A DNA stretch of 64,000 nucleotides from contig NZ_FPJO01000004.1 of NCBI RefSeq assembly GCF_900119365.1, positions 124,001-188,000 on the forward strand. The letters are read 5' to 3'. Below the pieces are notes generated by a model. It was not told the DNA's origin. It made no database searches and saw only the letters and a list, made by a program, of their open reading frames with translations. Both the position numbers and the translations under genes were made by a program. Source of the stretch: Streptomyces atratus. GTDB taxonomy: Bacteria; Actinomycetota; Actinomycetes; Streptomycetales; Streptomycetaceae. Shown here piece after piece: positions 21,961 through 30,449 of the stretch (position 1 is its first letter; the number at the start of each line of letters is the position of its first letter).

Positions 21961-23822
21961 TACGCCACATCCATACGGTCGAGAAGGGAGGAGAGCACGG
22001 CCACCACATCGGAGCCCGCGAAGACGTACTCGTCGACGCCGGTGTATCCGGCGGGCCGGCCGGCGAGGAACACCCGCAGCGCGCCCGCCGAACCCAGCGC
22101 CCCGGCGACCGCCGCGGCCTGCTCGGCGTAGAGCGCGTCGCTGGAACAGAGGCACGCCACGGTCGCCCCGCTGGCCCTGAACGCGTCGGCGGCCGAAGCC
22201 TCGTCGACCGGGACCGGGTCGTGGACCGGCTCGATGCCGCCTGCCTGGAAGAGGTTGGCGGCGAACGACGCCCGCGCGGTGTGCGCCGCGGCGGGGCCGA
22301 GTGCGGCGAGGAAGACCTTCGGCCGCTCCCCGGTCGTCGCGAGGTGGGCGTCCGACCGGGCGCGCAGCGCCTCGAACGCCTCGTCTCGGCGGACCCTGGG
22401 CAGACCGCCCGCGACCGCGGCCGGTCCGGCCGGGGCCGGTTCGCGCTCCACCGGCCGCTCCGACAGCTGCGGGAACTCGCTGACCCCGGTGATCGGCTCC
22501 TTGCGGCGCGCCAGATCCTTGCTGCGCGCCGCCCAGGTGGCCGCGAGACGCTCGCCGATCATCCCGGAGCGAAGGGCGGCCGCCTGGCCGCCGGAGCCTT
22601 CGATCTCCTGGAAGAACGACCATGCGGCGTCGGCGAGCTCGGTGGTGAGCCGCTCCACGTACCAGGAACCGCCCGCCGGGTCGATGACCCGGGCCAGGTG
22701 CGACTCCTCCAGCAGGATCGTCGACGTGTTGCGGGCGATGCGCCGGGCGAACGCGTCCGGCAGGCCCAGCGCGTGATCGAACGGCAGCACGGTGACGGAG
22801 TCGGCACCGCCGACACCCGCCCCCAGACAAGCCAGTGTCGTGCGCAGCATGTTCACCCAGGGATCGCGCCGCGTCATCATCACCGACGACGTCACCGCGT
22901 GCTGGCGCTGGGCACCGGCCCCGGCGGCCCCGCACACCTCGGCCACCCGGGACCACAGCCGGCGCGCGGCCCGCAGCTTGGCGATGGTGAGGAACTGGTC
23001 GGCGGTCGCCGCGTACCGGAACTCCAGCTGCCCACAGGCGTCTTCGACCGACAGTCCGGCGTCCGTCAGCGCCCGCAGCAGGGCGACACCGGTCGCCAGC
23101 GAAGCGCCCAGCTCCTCGGCCGCCGAACCGCCGGCCTCGTGGTACGGCAGCGCGTCGACGGTCAGTGCCCGCAGTCCGGGAAACTCCTGTGTGCACCGCC
23201 GCGCCCAGTGGACCGCGGCCGACAGATCGGGCGCGGCGCCGGTGCGGGCGGCCAGCCCGAGCGGGTCCGCGCCGAGGTTGCCGCGCACGCTCCGCGCGTC
23301 GACGCCCCGCTCCGCGCAGATCCGCAACAGCTCCGTCGCCGCGGCGTCGGTCTCACCGCCGGCGTCGAGCACCACGGGGGCCAGATCGAGGTAGACGCCG
23401 TCCAGGGCCCCTGCCAGCGCGGACACCGGAACACCCGTGGCACCGCCCACGGCCAGCCACAGCGAGGTGACGCCGTTCTCCAGGTCGGCGAGCACCGCCT
23501 CGTTGAGACGCGCGGGATCCGCGAGGGTGTGCCGTTGCCGTACGTCCCAGCCGCCCGCCGCGTTGCCCTCGGGCTTGCTGCCGCGGGTGAAGGGGGCGAA
23601 GCCCGGATATCCGGCATCGGGCGCGCTGTCGCGCGAGGTGTAGAGGGGGCGGGTGATGAGCCCGTCCTCCACCGTGGTGGACAGTGCTTCCTCGGCGGCC
23701 GAACCCTCAGCATCCTTGCCCGACTTGCGCAGCACGCCTTCGACGAGGCGTTGCCATTGCTCATGGGCGGGGGCAGGGAACTCGGCGGCCAACGAAAGCC
23801 CGTCGGCAGGCAGGACCGTCAT
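21960..23822 (-). CDS. mutA: methylmalonyl-CoA mutase, small subunit
   Basis: 620 residues, the expected length for the non-catalytic MutA subunit of actinobacterial heterodimeric mutase. It keeps the barrel fold ([28 protein letters not shown] abbreviated as FTRG and [28 protein letters not shown] region) but its C-terminal flavodoxin-like domain lacks the DxHxxG histidine that binds cobalamin. It stabilises MutB. First gene of mutA-mutB-meaB; the ATG at 23822 begins the family-typical sequence. A 436-nt region separates it from the divergent phosphatase gene. Confidence 0.95.
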   Translation of the reverse strand: MTVLPADGLSLAAEFPAPAHEQWQRLVEGVLRKSGKDAEGSAAEEALSTTVEDGLITRPLYTSRDSAPDAGYPGFAPFTRGSKPEGNAAGGWDVRQRHTLADPARLNEAVLADLENGVTSLWLAVGGATGVPVSALAGALDGVYLDLAPVVLDAGGETDAAATELLRICAERGVDARSVRGNLGADPLGLAARTGAAPDLSAAVHWARRCTQEFPGLRALTVDALPYHEAGGSAAEELGASLATGVALLRALTDAGLSVEDACGQLEFRYAATADQFLTIAKLRAARRLWSRVAEVCGAAGAGAQRQHAVTSSVMMTRRDPWVNMLRTTLACLGAGVGGADSVTVLPFDHALGLPDAFARRIARNTSTILLEESHLARVIDPAGGSWYVERLTTELADAAWSFFQEIEGSGGQAAALRSGMIGERLAATWAARSKDLARRKEPITGVSEFPQLSERPVEREPAPAGPAAVAGGLPRVRRDEAFEALRARSDAHLATTGERPKVFLAALGPAAAHTARASFAANLFQAGGIEPVHDPVPVDEASAADAFRASGATVACLCSSDALYAEQAAAVAGALGSAGALRVFLAGRPAGYTGVDEYVFAGSDVVAVLSSLLDRMDVA

Positions 23823-24258
23823 GCCCAGATGCTAGGTCAGGGCGCTTGAGGGCAGCACGGGTTCCGCTTGTGACCTTGCCCTCTCCGGAGCGCACTTGAT
23901 CCTTCACCCACCGTCGCGTAGACGACCGGCCGCGCGAACGGAGGAGGATTCGCCGGGCGCACCCTCGCCGCGCCCGGGCGGGAATCGCGGGGCCGGGAAT
24001 TCGAGGGTCGTCGTACCGGTCCGCGCATCGATCGGTGTTGCCCTTCGGGCGGCTTTCCGGAGAGGACACCGCTATTGGTGTGGTGTGCCCCTGACCTGGG
24101 TGGGGGCGGCTTCGATTTCACATTTCCATTGCCTTCGCCGGTGCCCCCGATCGATACCGTCCGGCGTTTTACTTTGTCGATTTCCCGACCGCGTGCGACG
24201 TTTGATCAGGCCAGGCCGAATAAATTCGGATACGCGTCGGGAAAAGGGGAAGTTCATC
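23823..24258. other. 436-nt divergent region between mutA and a phosphatase gene
   Basis: Noticeably richer in A/T than the surroundings from about 24060 to 24250, as expected for promoters. It holds a perfect 6-bp inverted repeat CCGAAT-AA-ATTCGG at 24216-24229, 30 nt before the phosphatase start, a possible operator. No small gene is convincing. Confidence 0.45.
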
Positions 24259-25056
24259 GTGCAAACAGCCAGGGCCGTCCCGGCATCCACCGTCCTCAAT
24301 CTGCGCGACCTGGGCGGCATCGCCCTGGGCCCGGATCACCGGCTCCGGGCGGGTGTCGTGCTGCGGTCCGGACAGCTCAGCGGGCTCGACGCGGCGCAGG
24401 ACTCGCAGGTGGCCGCGCTCGGCATCCGGACCGTCGTCGATCTGCGGACCGCCGACGAGCGCGCCGCGGCACCCGACCGGCTGCCTCCCGGGGCCCGGCT
24501 GTTCGTCGCCGACGTGCTCGGGGACAACCCGGGTGTGGCGCCTGCCCGGCTGCGCGCGCTGCTCACCGACCCCGTCGAGGCGGAGCGGGCGCTGGGGGGC
24601 GGGAAGGCGGAGGGGCTGTTCGCGGACACCTACCGGCAGATGGTGCTCTCGCCGGGGTCGTCCGCCGCCTACCGGGCCTTCGTCGAGACGGTCGCCGACG
24701 ACCGCGCCCGCCCGGTGCTCTTCCACTGCACGGCGGGCAAGGACCGTACCGGCTGGGCGACCGCCCTCCTCCTGATGATGACCGGCGCGTCACGTGATGT
24801 CGTGCGCGCCGAGTTCCTCGCGGTGAACCCCGTGCTGCGGGTCGCCTTCGCGCCGTACGTGCAGGACTTCCTCGACGCGGGCGGCGACCCGGAGATCGCG
24901 TCCGCGATCACCGAGGTCCGCCCTCGCTACCTCGACACGGCGCTGGACGCCGTGGAGGAGAGGTGGGGCGGGCTCGACGGTTATGTGCGCGACGGTCTGC
25001 GCATTCCCGAAGCGGCGGTGGAACGGCTGCGCGACGCACTGGTGGTGCCCGCCTGA
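24259..25056 (+). CDS. protein tyrosine/serine phosphatase (PtpB/DUF1990-like Tyr phosphatase_3 family)
   Basis: 265 residues. The signature HCTAGKDRTG contains the nucleophile Cys157 and phosphate-binding Arg163 (HCx5R). The N-terminal NLRDLGG, LRSGQL and TVVDLRTADER blocks are typical of the tyrosine phosphatase_3 family (the family of mycobacterial PtpB). GTG start at 24259 with AAGGGGA 8 nt upstream; longer in-frame starts lie in non-conserved leader. No signal peptide. Substrate unknown: protein phosphotyrosine or phosphoinositide-like phosphate. Single gene, 67 nt before the copper-type promoter. Confidence 0.88.
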   Translation: MQTARAVPASTVLNLRDLGGIALGPDHRLRAGVVLRSGQLSGLDAAQDSQVAALGIRTVVDLRTADERAAAPDRLPPGARLFVADVLGDNPGVAPARLRALLTDPVEAERALGGGKAEGLFADTYRQMVLSPGSSAAYRAFVETVADDRARPVLFHCTAGKDRTGWATALLLMMTGASRDVVRAEFLAVNPVLRVAFAPYVQDFLDAGGDPEIASAITEVRPRYLDTALDAVEERWGGLDGYVRDGLRIPEAAVERLRDALVVPA

Positions 25057-25115
25057 GCGGCGATCCGGGCGTTCCTTCCTCCCGTGCATCCCTGGGGCGA
25101 TAGGAGCTCCGGGGT

Positions 25116-25143
25116 TTGACTTGATACCCCCAGGGGGTATGTT
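25116..25143 (+). promoter_or_regulatory. copper-type (CsoR-like) operator inside a promoter
   Basis: TTGACT at 25116-25121 and TATGTT at 25138-25143 form a -35/-10 pair with a 16-nt spacer. A perfect 17-nt palindrome, ATACCCCC-A-GGGGGTAT at 25124-25140, fills that spacer. G-tract palindromes flanked by ATA/TAT are the recognition sequence of CsoR-family metal-sensing repressors, which release DNA when Cu(I) binds. The gene it controls starts at 25196. Confidence 0.75.
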
Positions 25144-25195
25144 GTGGTGCATCGGGAAGCGCTGCCTCCCGGTCGACCCGATGGAGGAAACCGTC

Positions 25196-26137
25196 ATGAA
25201 CAACGCACTGAGGATCACCGCCTTCGCCGCCGCGCTCGCCGCGACCTTCGGAACCGCGTACGGAGTGGGCAGGGGCGTCGACCCGCTGGTGGCGGCGGAG
25301 GACCGCCCCGCGGGGCAGCACGGTGGCCACGGCGGGGGAGAGGAGGGCGGGACGAAGGCGGCGGCGGACCACGCGCCCGGCGGACTGCAGGTGTCCGAAG
25401 GCGGCTACACGCTGGCCCTGGAGACGCCGACGGTCCGGGCCGGGGCCCGCTCCGAGATCCGGTTCGCCGTCAAGGACGACAGCGGGCAGAAGGTCACCGC
25501 CTATCGGCGTGAGCACGGCAAGGAGCTGCATTTCATCCTCGCCTCCACCGACCTCACCCAGTACCGCCATCTGCACCCCGTCCGTGCCGCCGACGGCACC
25601 TGGTCGACGCCGGTCGACCTTCCCGAAGCCGGTGGCTACCGGGTGTTCGCCGACTTCACCCCGGCCGCAGCGGGTGCCGAGAACCTCACGCTGGGAGCGG
25701 ATCTGGCCGTCTCCGGCGCCTACCTCCCCGCCGCTCTCCCCGCCCCGGGCGCCACCGCCGAGGCCGACGGCTACCGCGTCACGCTCGGCGGCGAACTCCG
25801 CGCCGGCCGGGCCGGTGAACTCAAGCCGTCCATCAGCAAGGACGGCCGCCCCGTCACCGATCTGGAGCCCTACCTCGGCGCGTACGGGCACCTGGTCGCC
25901 CTGCGCTCGGGCGACCTGGCCTATCTGCACGTCCACCCGAACGAGGGAGGTCCGGGTCCGGTGGTGTCCTTCGCCGCGACGGCGCCCAGTGCGGGCATGT
26001 ACCGGCTCTTCCTCGACTTCAAGCACGAGGGCAAGGTGCGCACGGCGGCGTTCACCGTCCGGGTGGCGGAACCGGGGAACGGCGACGGCGCACACCGGGA
26101 CAGCGGGACCGGGGAGCCCGCCGCGCACGCCCACTGA
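25196..26137 (+). CDS. exported histidine-rich protein under copper-type control
   Basis: 313 residues, family not named by me. A short N-terminal hydrophobic segment (ITAFAAALAATFGTAYGVG, about 6-24) is a signal peptide or anchor. A His/Gly-rich linker (GQHGGHGGG, about 40) and repeated His motifs follow: HGKELHF, YRHLHPV, YLHVHPNE, ending AAHAH. The body looks like two beta-sandwich domains. The ATG at 25196 has GGAGG 8 nt upstream. The CsoR-like operator 56 nt upstream and the histidines point to metal, probably copper, binding or buffering outside the membrane. It lacks the CXXC of CopZ and is not obviously CopC. Confidence 0.75.
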   Translation: MNNALRITAFAAALAATFGTAYGVGRGVDPLVAAEDRPAGQHGGHGGGEEGGTKAAADHAPGGLQVSEGGYTLALETPTVRAGARSEIRFAVKDDSGQKVTAYRREHGKELHFILASTDLTQYRHLHPVRAADGTWSTPVDLPEAGGYRVFADFTPAAAGAENLTLGADLAVSGAYLPAALPAPGATAEADGYRVTLGGELRAGRAGELKPSISKDGRPVTDLEPYLGAYGHLVALRSGDLAYLHVHPNEGGPGPVVSFAATAPSAGMYRLFLDFKHEGKVRTAAFTVRVAEPGNGDGAHRDSGTGEPAAHAH

Positions 26138-26208
26138 CGCGAGCCGTTCGCGCCCCGAAATGACCCTGTGGCAGAGCGTGTTGCGCAGGGGTGGGCGAGG
26201 ACGTGCCG

Positions 26209-26232
26209 GGTTCCTCCTCGGCCCCTGGGTAT
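26209..26232 (+). promoter_or_regulatory. sigma-B-like stress promoter for the DUF1992 gene
   Basis: GGTT (26209-26212), 14 nt, then GGGTAT (26227-26232) matches the Streptomyces sigma-B consensus GNNT-N14-16-GGGTAY. It lies 42 nt before the TTG start at 26275. Confidence 0.45.
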
Positions 26233-26274
26233 CGTGAGAGGACCGGATTTCGAATCCTCCGAGAGGGGCGTACG

Positions 26275-26679
26275 TTGACCGAGCGCAAGCCTGCGGGCGT
26301 CAGCTTCGAATCATGGGTCGACAAGCAGATCCGGGAGTCCGAGCAGCGTGGCGACATCTCGCGGTTGCCGGGATTCGGTAAGCCGCTCGAAAGCCTTGAG
26401 GCTCCCTACGACGAGAACTGGTGGATCAAGCGGAAGATGCAGCGCGAGGGGGTGTCGGTGCTCCCGCCGACGCTGGCCCTGCGCAAAGAGGCGGAGGACG
26501 TGGCCGAAGCCGTGTCCGGGGCGCGGACGGAGGCCGAGGTCCGGCGCATGCTGACCGAGGTCAACGAGAAGATCCGGACAGCCGTCAGGCGGCCGCCGCC
26601 GGGACCGATGCTGAACCTCAAGCCGTTCGACATCGACGCCGTGGTCGACGAATGGCGCGCGGCGCGCGATCGCTCGTAG
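26275..26679 (+). CDS. DUF1992 (DnaJ-family C28-like) protein
   Basis: 134 residues. The block FESWVDKQIRESEQRGD, then LPGFGKPL and ENWWIKRKMQREG, is the DUF1992 signature, a domain found in DNAJC28 and in short bacterial proteins. There is no J domain here, so a chaperone role is not implied. Start is a TTG preceded by GAGAGGGG, giving the family-typical N-terminus. A sigma-B-like promoter lies directly upstream, suggesting induction by osmotic or general stress. Confidence 0.85.
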   Translation: MTERKPAGVSFESWVDKQIRESEQRGDISRLPGFGKPLESLEAPYDENWWIKRKMQREGVSVLPPTLALRKEAEDVAEAVSGARTEAEVRRMLTEVNEKIRTAVRRPPPGPMLNLKPFDIDAVVDEWRAARDRS

Positions 26680-26734
26680 CCCCCGACGGGCTCGCGAGTG
26701 GGTGCCCGGCAACCGGATGCGTAATACTCCACCC

Positions 26735-27226
26735 ATGAAATCGAGCATTACGCGCCCGGGGGGTGGGGAGCGACGGGAGGCCGTACGCATCAGGCGGGCC
26801 ACCGCCCGGGACGCGAAGCGGCTCACCCGGCTGGTCAGGACCTCCCGCGCCTACGAGGGGCAGTACGCCGCCATGGTCGCCGGATACCGGGTGGGTCCCG
26901 ACTACATCGAGACCCATCGGGTCTTCGCGGCCGTGGAGCCCGGCACCGAGCGGGTGCTGGGCTTCTACTCGCTCGTTCTCGAGCCGCCGGAACTCGACCT
27001 GATGTTCGTCGCCGACGACGCACAGGGACTCGGCATCGGGCGGCTCCTCGTCGGGCATCTGCGCGGTGAGGCGGAACGCGCCGGCCTCACCGAAGTCCGC
27101 GTCGTCTCGCACCCGCCCGCCGAGGGCTTCTACCGCAGTGTGGGCGCCCGGCGGACCGGCACCCTGGCGGCCAACCCGCCTGCGGTGATGTGGGACCGGC
27201 CCGAGCTGCTGCTGCCGATCGCCTGA
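26735..27226 (+). CDS. GNAT-family N-acetyltransferase
   Basis: 163 residues, single GNAT fold: LDLMFVADDAQGLGIGRLLVGHL (about residues 87-109, shown as ADDAQGLGIGRLL) carries the acetyl-CoA loop, and AEGFYRSVGARRTG is the C-terminal GNAT beta-bulge motif. No clear ribosome site precedes the ATG at 26735; the sequence before VRIRRAT is not conserved-looking, so the true start may be further in. Substrate unknown. Ends before a perfect 20-nt palindrome that likely terminates it. Confidence 0.8.
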   Translation: MKSSITRPGGGERREAVRIRRATARDAKRLTRLVRTSRAYEGQYAAMVAGYRVGPDYIETHRVFAAVEPGTERVLGFYSLVLEPPELDLMFVADDAQGLGIGRLLVGHLRGEAERAGLTEVRVVSHPPAEGFYRSVGARRTGTLAANPPAVMWDRPELLLPIA

Positions 27227-27236
27227 TCCGGCACGG

Positions 27237-27256
27237 CGGGTCCCGGCCGGGACCCG
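27237..27256. terminator. palindromic terminator
   Basis: A perfect 20-nt palindrome centred on CCGG between convergent genes ending at 27226 and 27297. It can form a strong hairpin on either strand, although without a free loop beyond the central bases. Confidence 0.55.
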
Positions 27257-27296
27257 TGCACGAGCCCCGGCCGAACCCCTTTCTCAGGACGCCGTG

Positions 27297-27686
27297 TTAC
27301 GAGGGGAAGCCGCCGTACGGGCGCGTGATGATCTCCATGGCGTGACCGACGGGATCGAGGAAGTACACGCCCCGGCCGCCGTCGTTGTGGTTGATCTCGC
27401 CCGGATGCTTCCTGTGCGGATCCGCGAAGTACTCGACCCCGAGATCCTTGATGCGGGCGTACGCGGTGTCGAACTCCGCCTCCGAGACGAGGAAGGCGTA
27501 GTGCTGCATGGTGATCGAGGCTTCGGGAATGGCCGCGAAGTCCAGTGTGACGCCGTTCGCGGTGGTGACCGGGATGAACGGGCCCCATTCCTCGCCGATT
27601 TCGAGCCCCAGTATGTCCGCAAGGAACTCGGCGGACTCCTTGTTGTCCCGGGAATGGATGATGGTGTGATTCAACTCGACTGACAC
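27297..27686 (-). CDS. VOC-family (glyoxalase-fold) protein
   Basis: 129 residues, one full glyoxalase/bleomycin-resistance module pair. ELNHTIIHSRD at the N-terminus, QHYAFLVSE in the middle and YFLDPVGHAMEIITRPYGG at the end show the usual His...His...Glu metal site. Typical roles are dioxygenase, fosfomycin-type resistance or glyoxalase activity; nothing here decides. GTG start with GGAGG 9 nt upstream. Single gene facing the DUF6328 gene's upstream side. Confidence 0.85.
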   Translation of the reverse strand: MSVELNHTIIHSRDNKESAEFLADILGLEIGEEWGPFIPVTTANGVTLDFAAIPEASITMQHYAFLVSEAEFDTAYARIKDLGVEYFADPHRKHPGEINHNDGGRGVYFLDPVGHAMEIITRPYGGFPS

Positions 27687-27898
27687 TGTGGAATGCCTCC
27701 AACGGGCATCTCACGGGCACCTCCACGCCTCACCCGGCCGGTGACCGACGCGCGATGCCGTTACCGAAATCCTAGGTGAGGTCGAACTGATCGTCGAGGT
27801 CCGGTGAACGATCCGGCCACCACCCCGGCCCTGGTGACCGGTTACGGTGGGGGAGGGGGGAAGGTGAAGTACTCCGGGTATCCGGACGGAGGCTCCCG

Positions 27899-28414
27899 GT
27901 GACCTCGACAGCACGTCTTCCCGACAGCCAGGGCCGCGACGACGGCCGCCACGAGACGCCCGAGGAACGCGCGGACCGGCGGTGGACCGATCTGCTCCAG
28001 GAACTGCGCGTGGCCCAGACCGGCGTCCAGATCCTGTTCGGCTTCCTGCTCGCCGTCGTCTTCCAGCCCCGCTTCACCGAGCTCTCGGACGCCGACCGCA
28101 CCATCTACGTGGTCACCGTGATGCTGGGATCGGCCACCGCCGCCGCCCTGATCGGGCCCGTCTCGTACCACCGGCTGCTCACCGGCCGAAGGCTCAAACC
28201 GCAGACGGTGACCTGGGCGTCGAGAATGACCGTGCTCGGGCTCCTGCTGCTGTTCTGCACGATGTGCTCCGCCCTGCTGCTCATCCTGCGGGTGGCCCTG
28301 CACAACTCCGTCGCCCTGTGGCTGGTCGGTGCCATGGCGCTGTGGTTCCTGGTCTGCTGGTTCGTCTTCCCGGCCTGGGCGCTGGCCCGCTCCTCGTCCG
28401 CGCACGGGAAATAA
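27899..28414 (+). CDS. DUF6328-family membrane protein
   Basis: 171 residues. A polar N-terminus of about 35 residues is followed by ELRVAQTGVQILFGFLL, which marks DUF6328, and four predicted membrane helices (about 45-63, 75-95, 112-133, 140-160). Function unknown. GTG start with GGAGG 7 nt upstream. Single gene, common in Streptomyces genomes, and here among small stress-type genes. Confidence 0.8.
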   Translation: MTSTARLPDSQGRDDGRHETPEERADRRWTDLLQELRVAQTGVQILFGFLLAVVFQPRFTELSDADRTIYVVTVMLGSATAAALIGPVSYHRLLTGRRLKPQTVTWASRMTVLGLLLLFCTMCSALLLILRVALHNSVALWLVGAMALWFLVCWFVFPAWALARSSSAHGK

Positions 28415-28442
28415 CAGCGCACGGGAAGCGAGCACGGCCCGG

Positions 28443-29270
28443 TCAGCCGGGGTCGTCCGCCGCGAGCCCCCGAAGGTCCGTGACCGTGAAAAGGGCGCCG
28501 TCCGGATCCAGCAGGGTGGCTTCGCTGCCCTGGGACAGGATCCGCTGCTCGACCAGACTGCCGCCGTTCTCCCTCGCCGCCGCGACCGTGGCCGGCACAT
28601 CGGTGACGGGGAAGTGCACCTGCCAGTGCGGGCGGACCAGCGGGTCGGGTGCCGCCTCCACCGCGCCGGAGCTGATCCGGGCGAGCCGGCGTCCGTCGCA
28701 GTCGACGACGACCTCGTCCTTCTCGTACGACACCTCGCAGCCCCCCGGACGTCCGCTCGCCCAGTCGAGCACTTCTCCGTAGAAGATCGCGGCGTCGAAG
28801 GCGTTCCTGGTGTGCAGACGCAGCCAGGCGTGCGAATGGCCGTCCGGGGTGGGCGGTGAGGTCGCGGGCTCGGTCCGCTCCCAGATACCGAACACCGCAC
28901 CGTCCCGGTCCGCCGCCAGCGCCCCGCGCCCCTTGCCGAGAGCCATCGGCCCCACGGCGACCGTGCCGCTGCGCTCACGGATGCGTGAGGCGGCCGCGTC
29001 GGCGTCGGCGACGGCGAAATAGGGCGTCCAGGCCACGGCCACCCGGTACGCGGTCGCCACCGCGCCTATCCCGGCGACCGGTACGCCGCCGCGGCGTGCG
29101 ACCGAGAAGTCCTGCCCCAGCTTGCCCGGGCGGAAGGTCCACCCCAGCACGGCGCCGTAGAACTCCTGCGCCGATCCCAGATCGCGGGTCATGAGGTTGA
29201 CCCAGCAGGGCGCTGCGGATCCGGTCAGCGGCGCCGGTGTCGGCGCCCTCCCCGGGTGGCTTCCGGTCAT
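28443..29270 (-). CDS. two-domain VOC-family protein
   Basis: 275 residues from the ATG at 29270; an ATG at 29288 is an alternative. Two tandem VOC modules: CWVNLMTRDLGSAQEFYGAVLGW (about 24-46, abbreviated as VNLMTRDLGSAQEFYGAVLG) and a second beginning HAWLRLHTRNAFDAAIFYGEVL. Many actinobacterial relatives are called hydroxylases (27 kDa antigen-like), but no catalytic role is established. Converges with the DUF6328 gene, stops 28 nt apart. Confidence 0.82.
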   Translation of the reverse strand: MTGSHPGRAPTPAPLTGSAAPCWVNLMTRDLGSAQEFYGAVLGWTFRPGKLGQDFSVARRGGVPVAGIGAVATAYRVAVAWTPYFAVADADAAASRIRERSGTVAVGPMALGKGRGALAADRDGAVFGIWERTEPATSPPTPDGHSHAWLRLHTRNAFDAAIFYGEVLDWASGRPGGCEVSYEKDEVVVDCDGRRLARISSGAVEAAPDPLVRPHWQVHFPVTDVPATVAAARENGGSLVEQRILSQGSEATLLDPDGALFTVTDLRGLAADDPG

Positions 29271-29405
29271 GGTCCTAACTGCCTTCATCGGTTGCGAGGT
29301 CTGCGTATGCCCGTGGCCGCCGGGCCTCACCAGCCTCACCGGGGGCGGCCGCCCCCGCAACACGCGAAGCCCCCACCGCGGACCGATGCCGGGGAGTCCG
29401 CGGGG

Positions 29406-29738
29406 TCAGTCGCGCTGCTCGTCGGTCTCGCGGCGGATGGGCTCGTTCCCGTGGTCACCGAGTTCGTACGGCGAAAGGCCCCGGCGGTCGGGCGGGAAGT
29501 GGTCGTCGCCGTGCACATCGCGTTCCTCGATGTGGCTGCGGTGGTCCGGCCGTGGTGGCTGCTCGTCGGGTCTGGGCGGTGGCAGTTCCTCGGCCCGGCG
29601 CTTCCTCCCGAGCCAGACCGCGCCGATCAGCACGGCCACCAGCGCCACTCCGACAATGCCCATCACCGACCCGGTGGCGCCCCGGCCGTCGGCGAAGGTG
29701 AGGGCCAGCGAACTCAGGTCTGCGTTCGAAACGTCCAT
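29406..29738 (-). CDS. DUF6479-family membrane-anchored protein
   Basis: 110 residues. One transmembrane helix (GIVGVALVAVLIGAVWLG, about 27-44) followed by RKRR and a long acidic, proline-rich cytosolic tail; this architecture matches DUF6479. Function unknown. I prefer the ATG at 29738 over one at 29792 because a sigma-B-like promoter lies at 29748-29772, which would place transcription start almost at the 29738 codon. Confidence 0.7.
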   Translation of the reverse strand: MDVSNADLSSLALTFADGRGATGSVMGIVGVALVAVLIGAVWLGRKRRAEELPPPRPDEQPPRPDHRSHIEERDVHGDDHFPPDRRGLSPYELGDHGNEPIRRETDEQRD

Positions 29739-29747
29739 GCTTGCCGG

Positions 29748-29772
29748 ATACCCCGAGGTGGAGCCCTCACTC
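29748..29772 (-). promoter_or_regulatory. sigma-B-like promoter for the DUF6479 gene
   Basis: On the minus strand GAGT (29772-29769), 15 nt, then GGGTAT (29753-29748), fitting GNNT-N14-16-GGGTAY. It would give a near-leaderless mRNA for the ATG at 29738. Confidence 0.4.
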
Positions 29773-29780
29773 AATAATTC

Positions 29781-29794
29781 ACATGAATTCATGT
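29781..29794. promoter_or_regulatory. 14-bp perfect palindrome ACATGAATTCATGT
   Basis: A/T-rich palindrome, unusual against the local base composition, just upstream of the sigma-B-like promoter and in the divergent region before the gene at 29945. Likely an operator; the regulator is unknown. Confidence 0.4.
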
Positions 29795-29944
29795 TTTAAG
29801 TGGATATGACCTGAAAGGTGTTTCGTTCCGAGGGGTCGCGATCCGTTCGAATCCCGGTGGTCTCGTGTCGCCGTCGCCCTGCCACGGGGTGAGCCTGGAG
29901 ACATCCCCGAATCGCCCCAGGGGCACGGAGCGGAAGGAACCGCG

Positions 29945-30334
29945 GTGAACACCATCAAGGAGAAGCAGACGGAGGACAGCGGGTACGTCGAGGAGGTCTC
30001 GGTCGTCATCAGCGGGTGCGAGAAGGCCGACGCGCGGATGGTCTTCGATGTGCTGCGGGCCGCGTTCACCACCGACCGGGCCTCGGTCGACGTGCCGCAG
30101 AACCTCGCGGGCACCCGCCCCACCGCATGGGTGGTGACCGTCGACGTCGCCGAGGCGAGGGTGGTCTCCGGGCCGGTCGCGCTCGGCGCGCCCGTCAGCG
30201 TGGACGTGCAGGGCGGTTACTGGGCGGTGGAGCGGCTCCGCCGGAGCCTGGCGCACGCCTTCGACGTCAAGGTCGTGGGGACCGTCTCCGGTGACCAGGA
30301 GGAAGAGGTGCGGCTGCGTCTGTCCAGCCGGTAG
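29945..30334 (+). CDS. hypothetical protein
   Basis: 129 residues from a GTG with AAGGA upstream. I do not recognise a family. It reads as one small alpha/beta domain (VSVVISGCEKADARMVFDVLRAAF, shown as VVISGCEKADARMVFDVL), then WVVTVDVAEA and VDVQGGYWAVERLRRSL. No signal peptide or membrane segment. Normal codon use, so a real gene is likely. No operon partner; the molybdenum hydroxylase operon begins 115 nt later. Confidence 0.7.
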   Translation: MNTIKEKQTEDSGYVEEVSVVISGCEKADARMVFDVLRAAFTTDRASVDVPQNLAGTRPTAWVVTVDVAEARVVSGPVALGAPVSVDVQGGYWAVERLRRSLAHAFDVKVVGTVSGDQEEEVRLRLSSR

Positions 30335-30449
30335 ACCGATGGGCCGACAGGCCGACGGATCACGGCCCGGCAGCGGAGCAATGGGGCCGGAAGACACCGC
30401 ACGTCTGGTAGAAAACGGATAAAAGGCCACCCCTGAAAGGTGCGAGCGC

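Noticed and set aside
25124..25140. MerR-type operator (CueR/MerR) reading of the palindrome
   Set aside because: MerR-family sites need a 19-20 bp spacer; here the spacer is 16 nt and the G-tract palindrome fits the CsoR type better.
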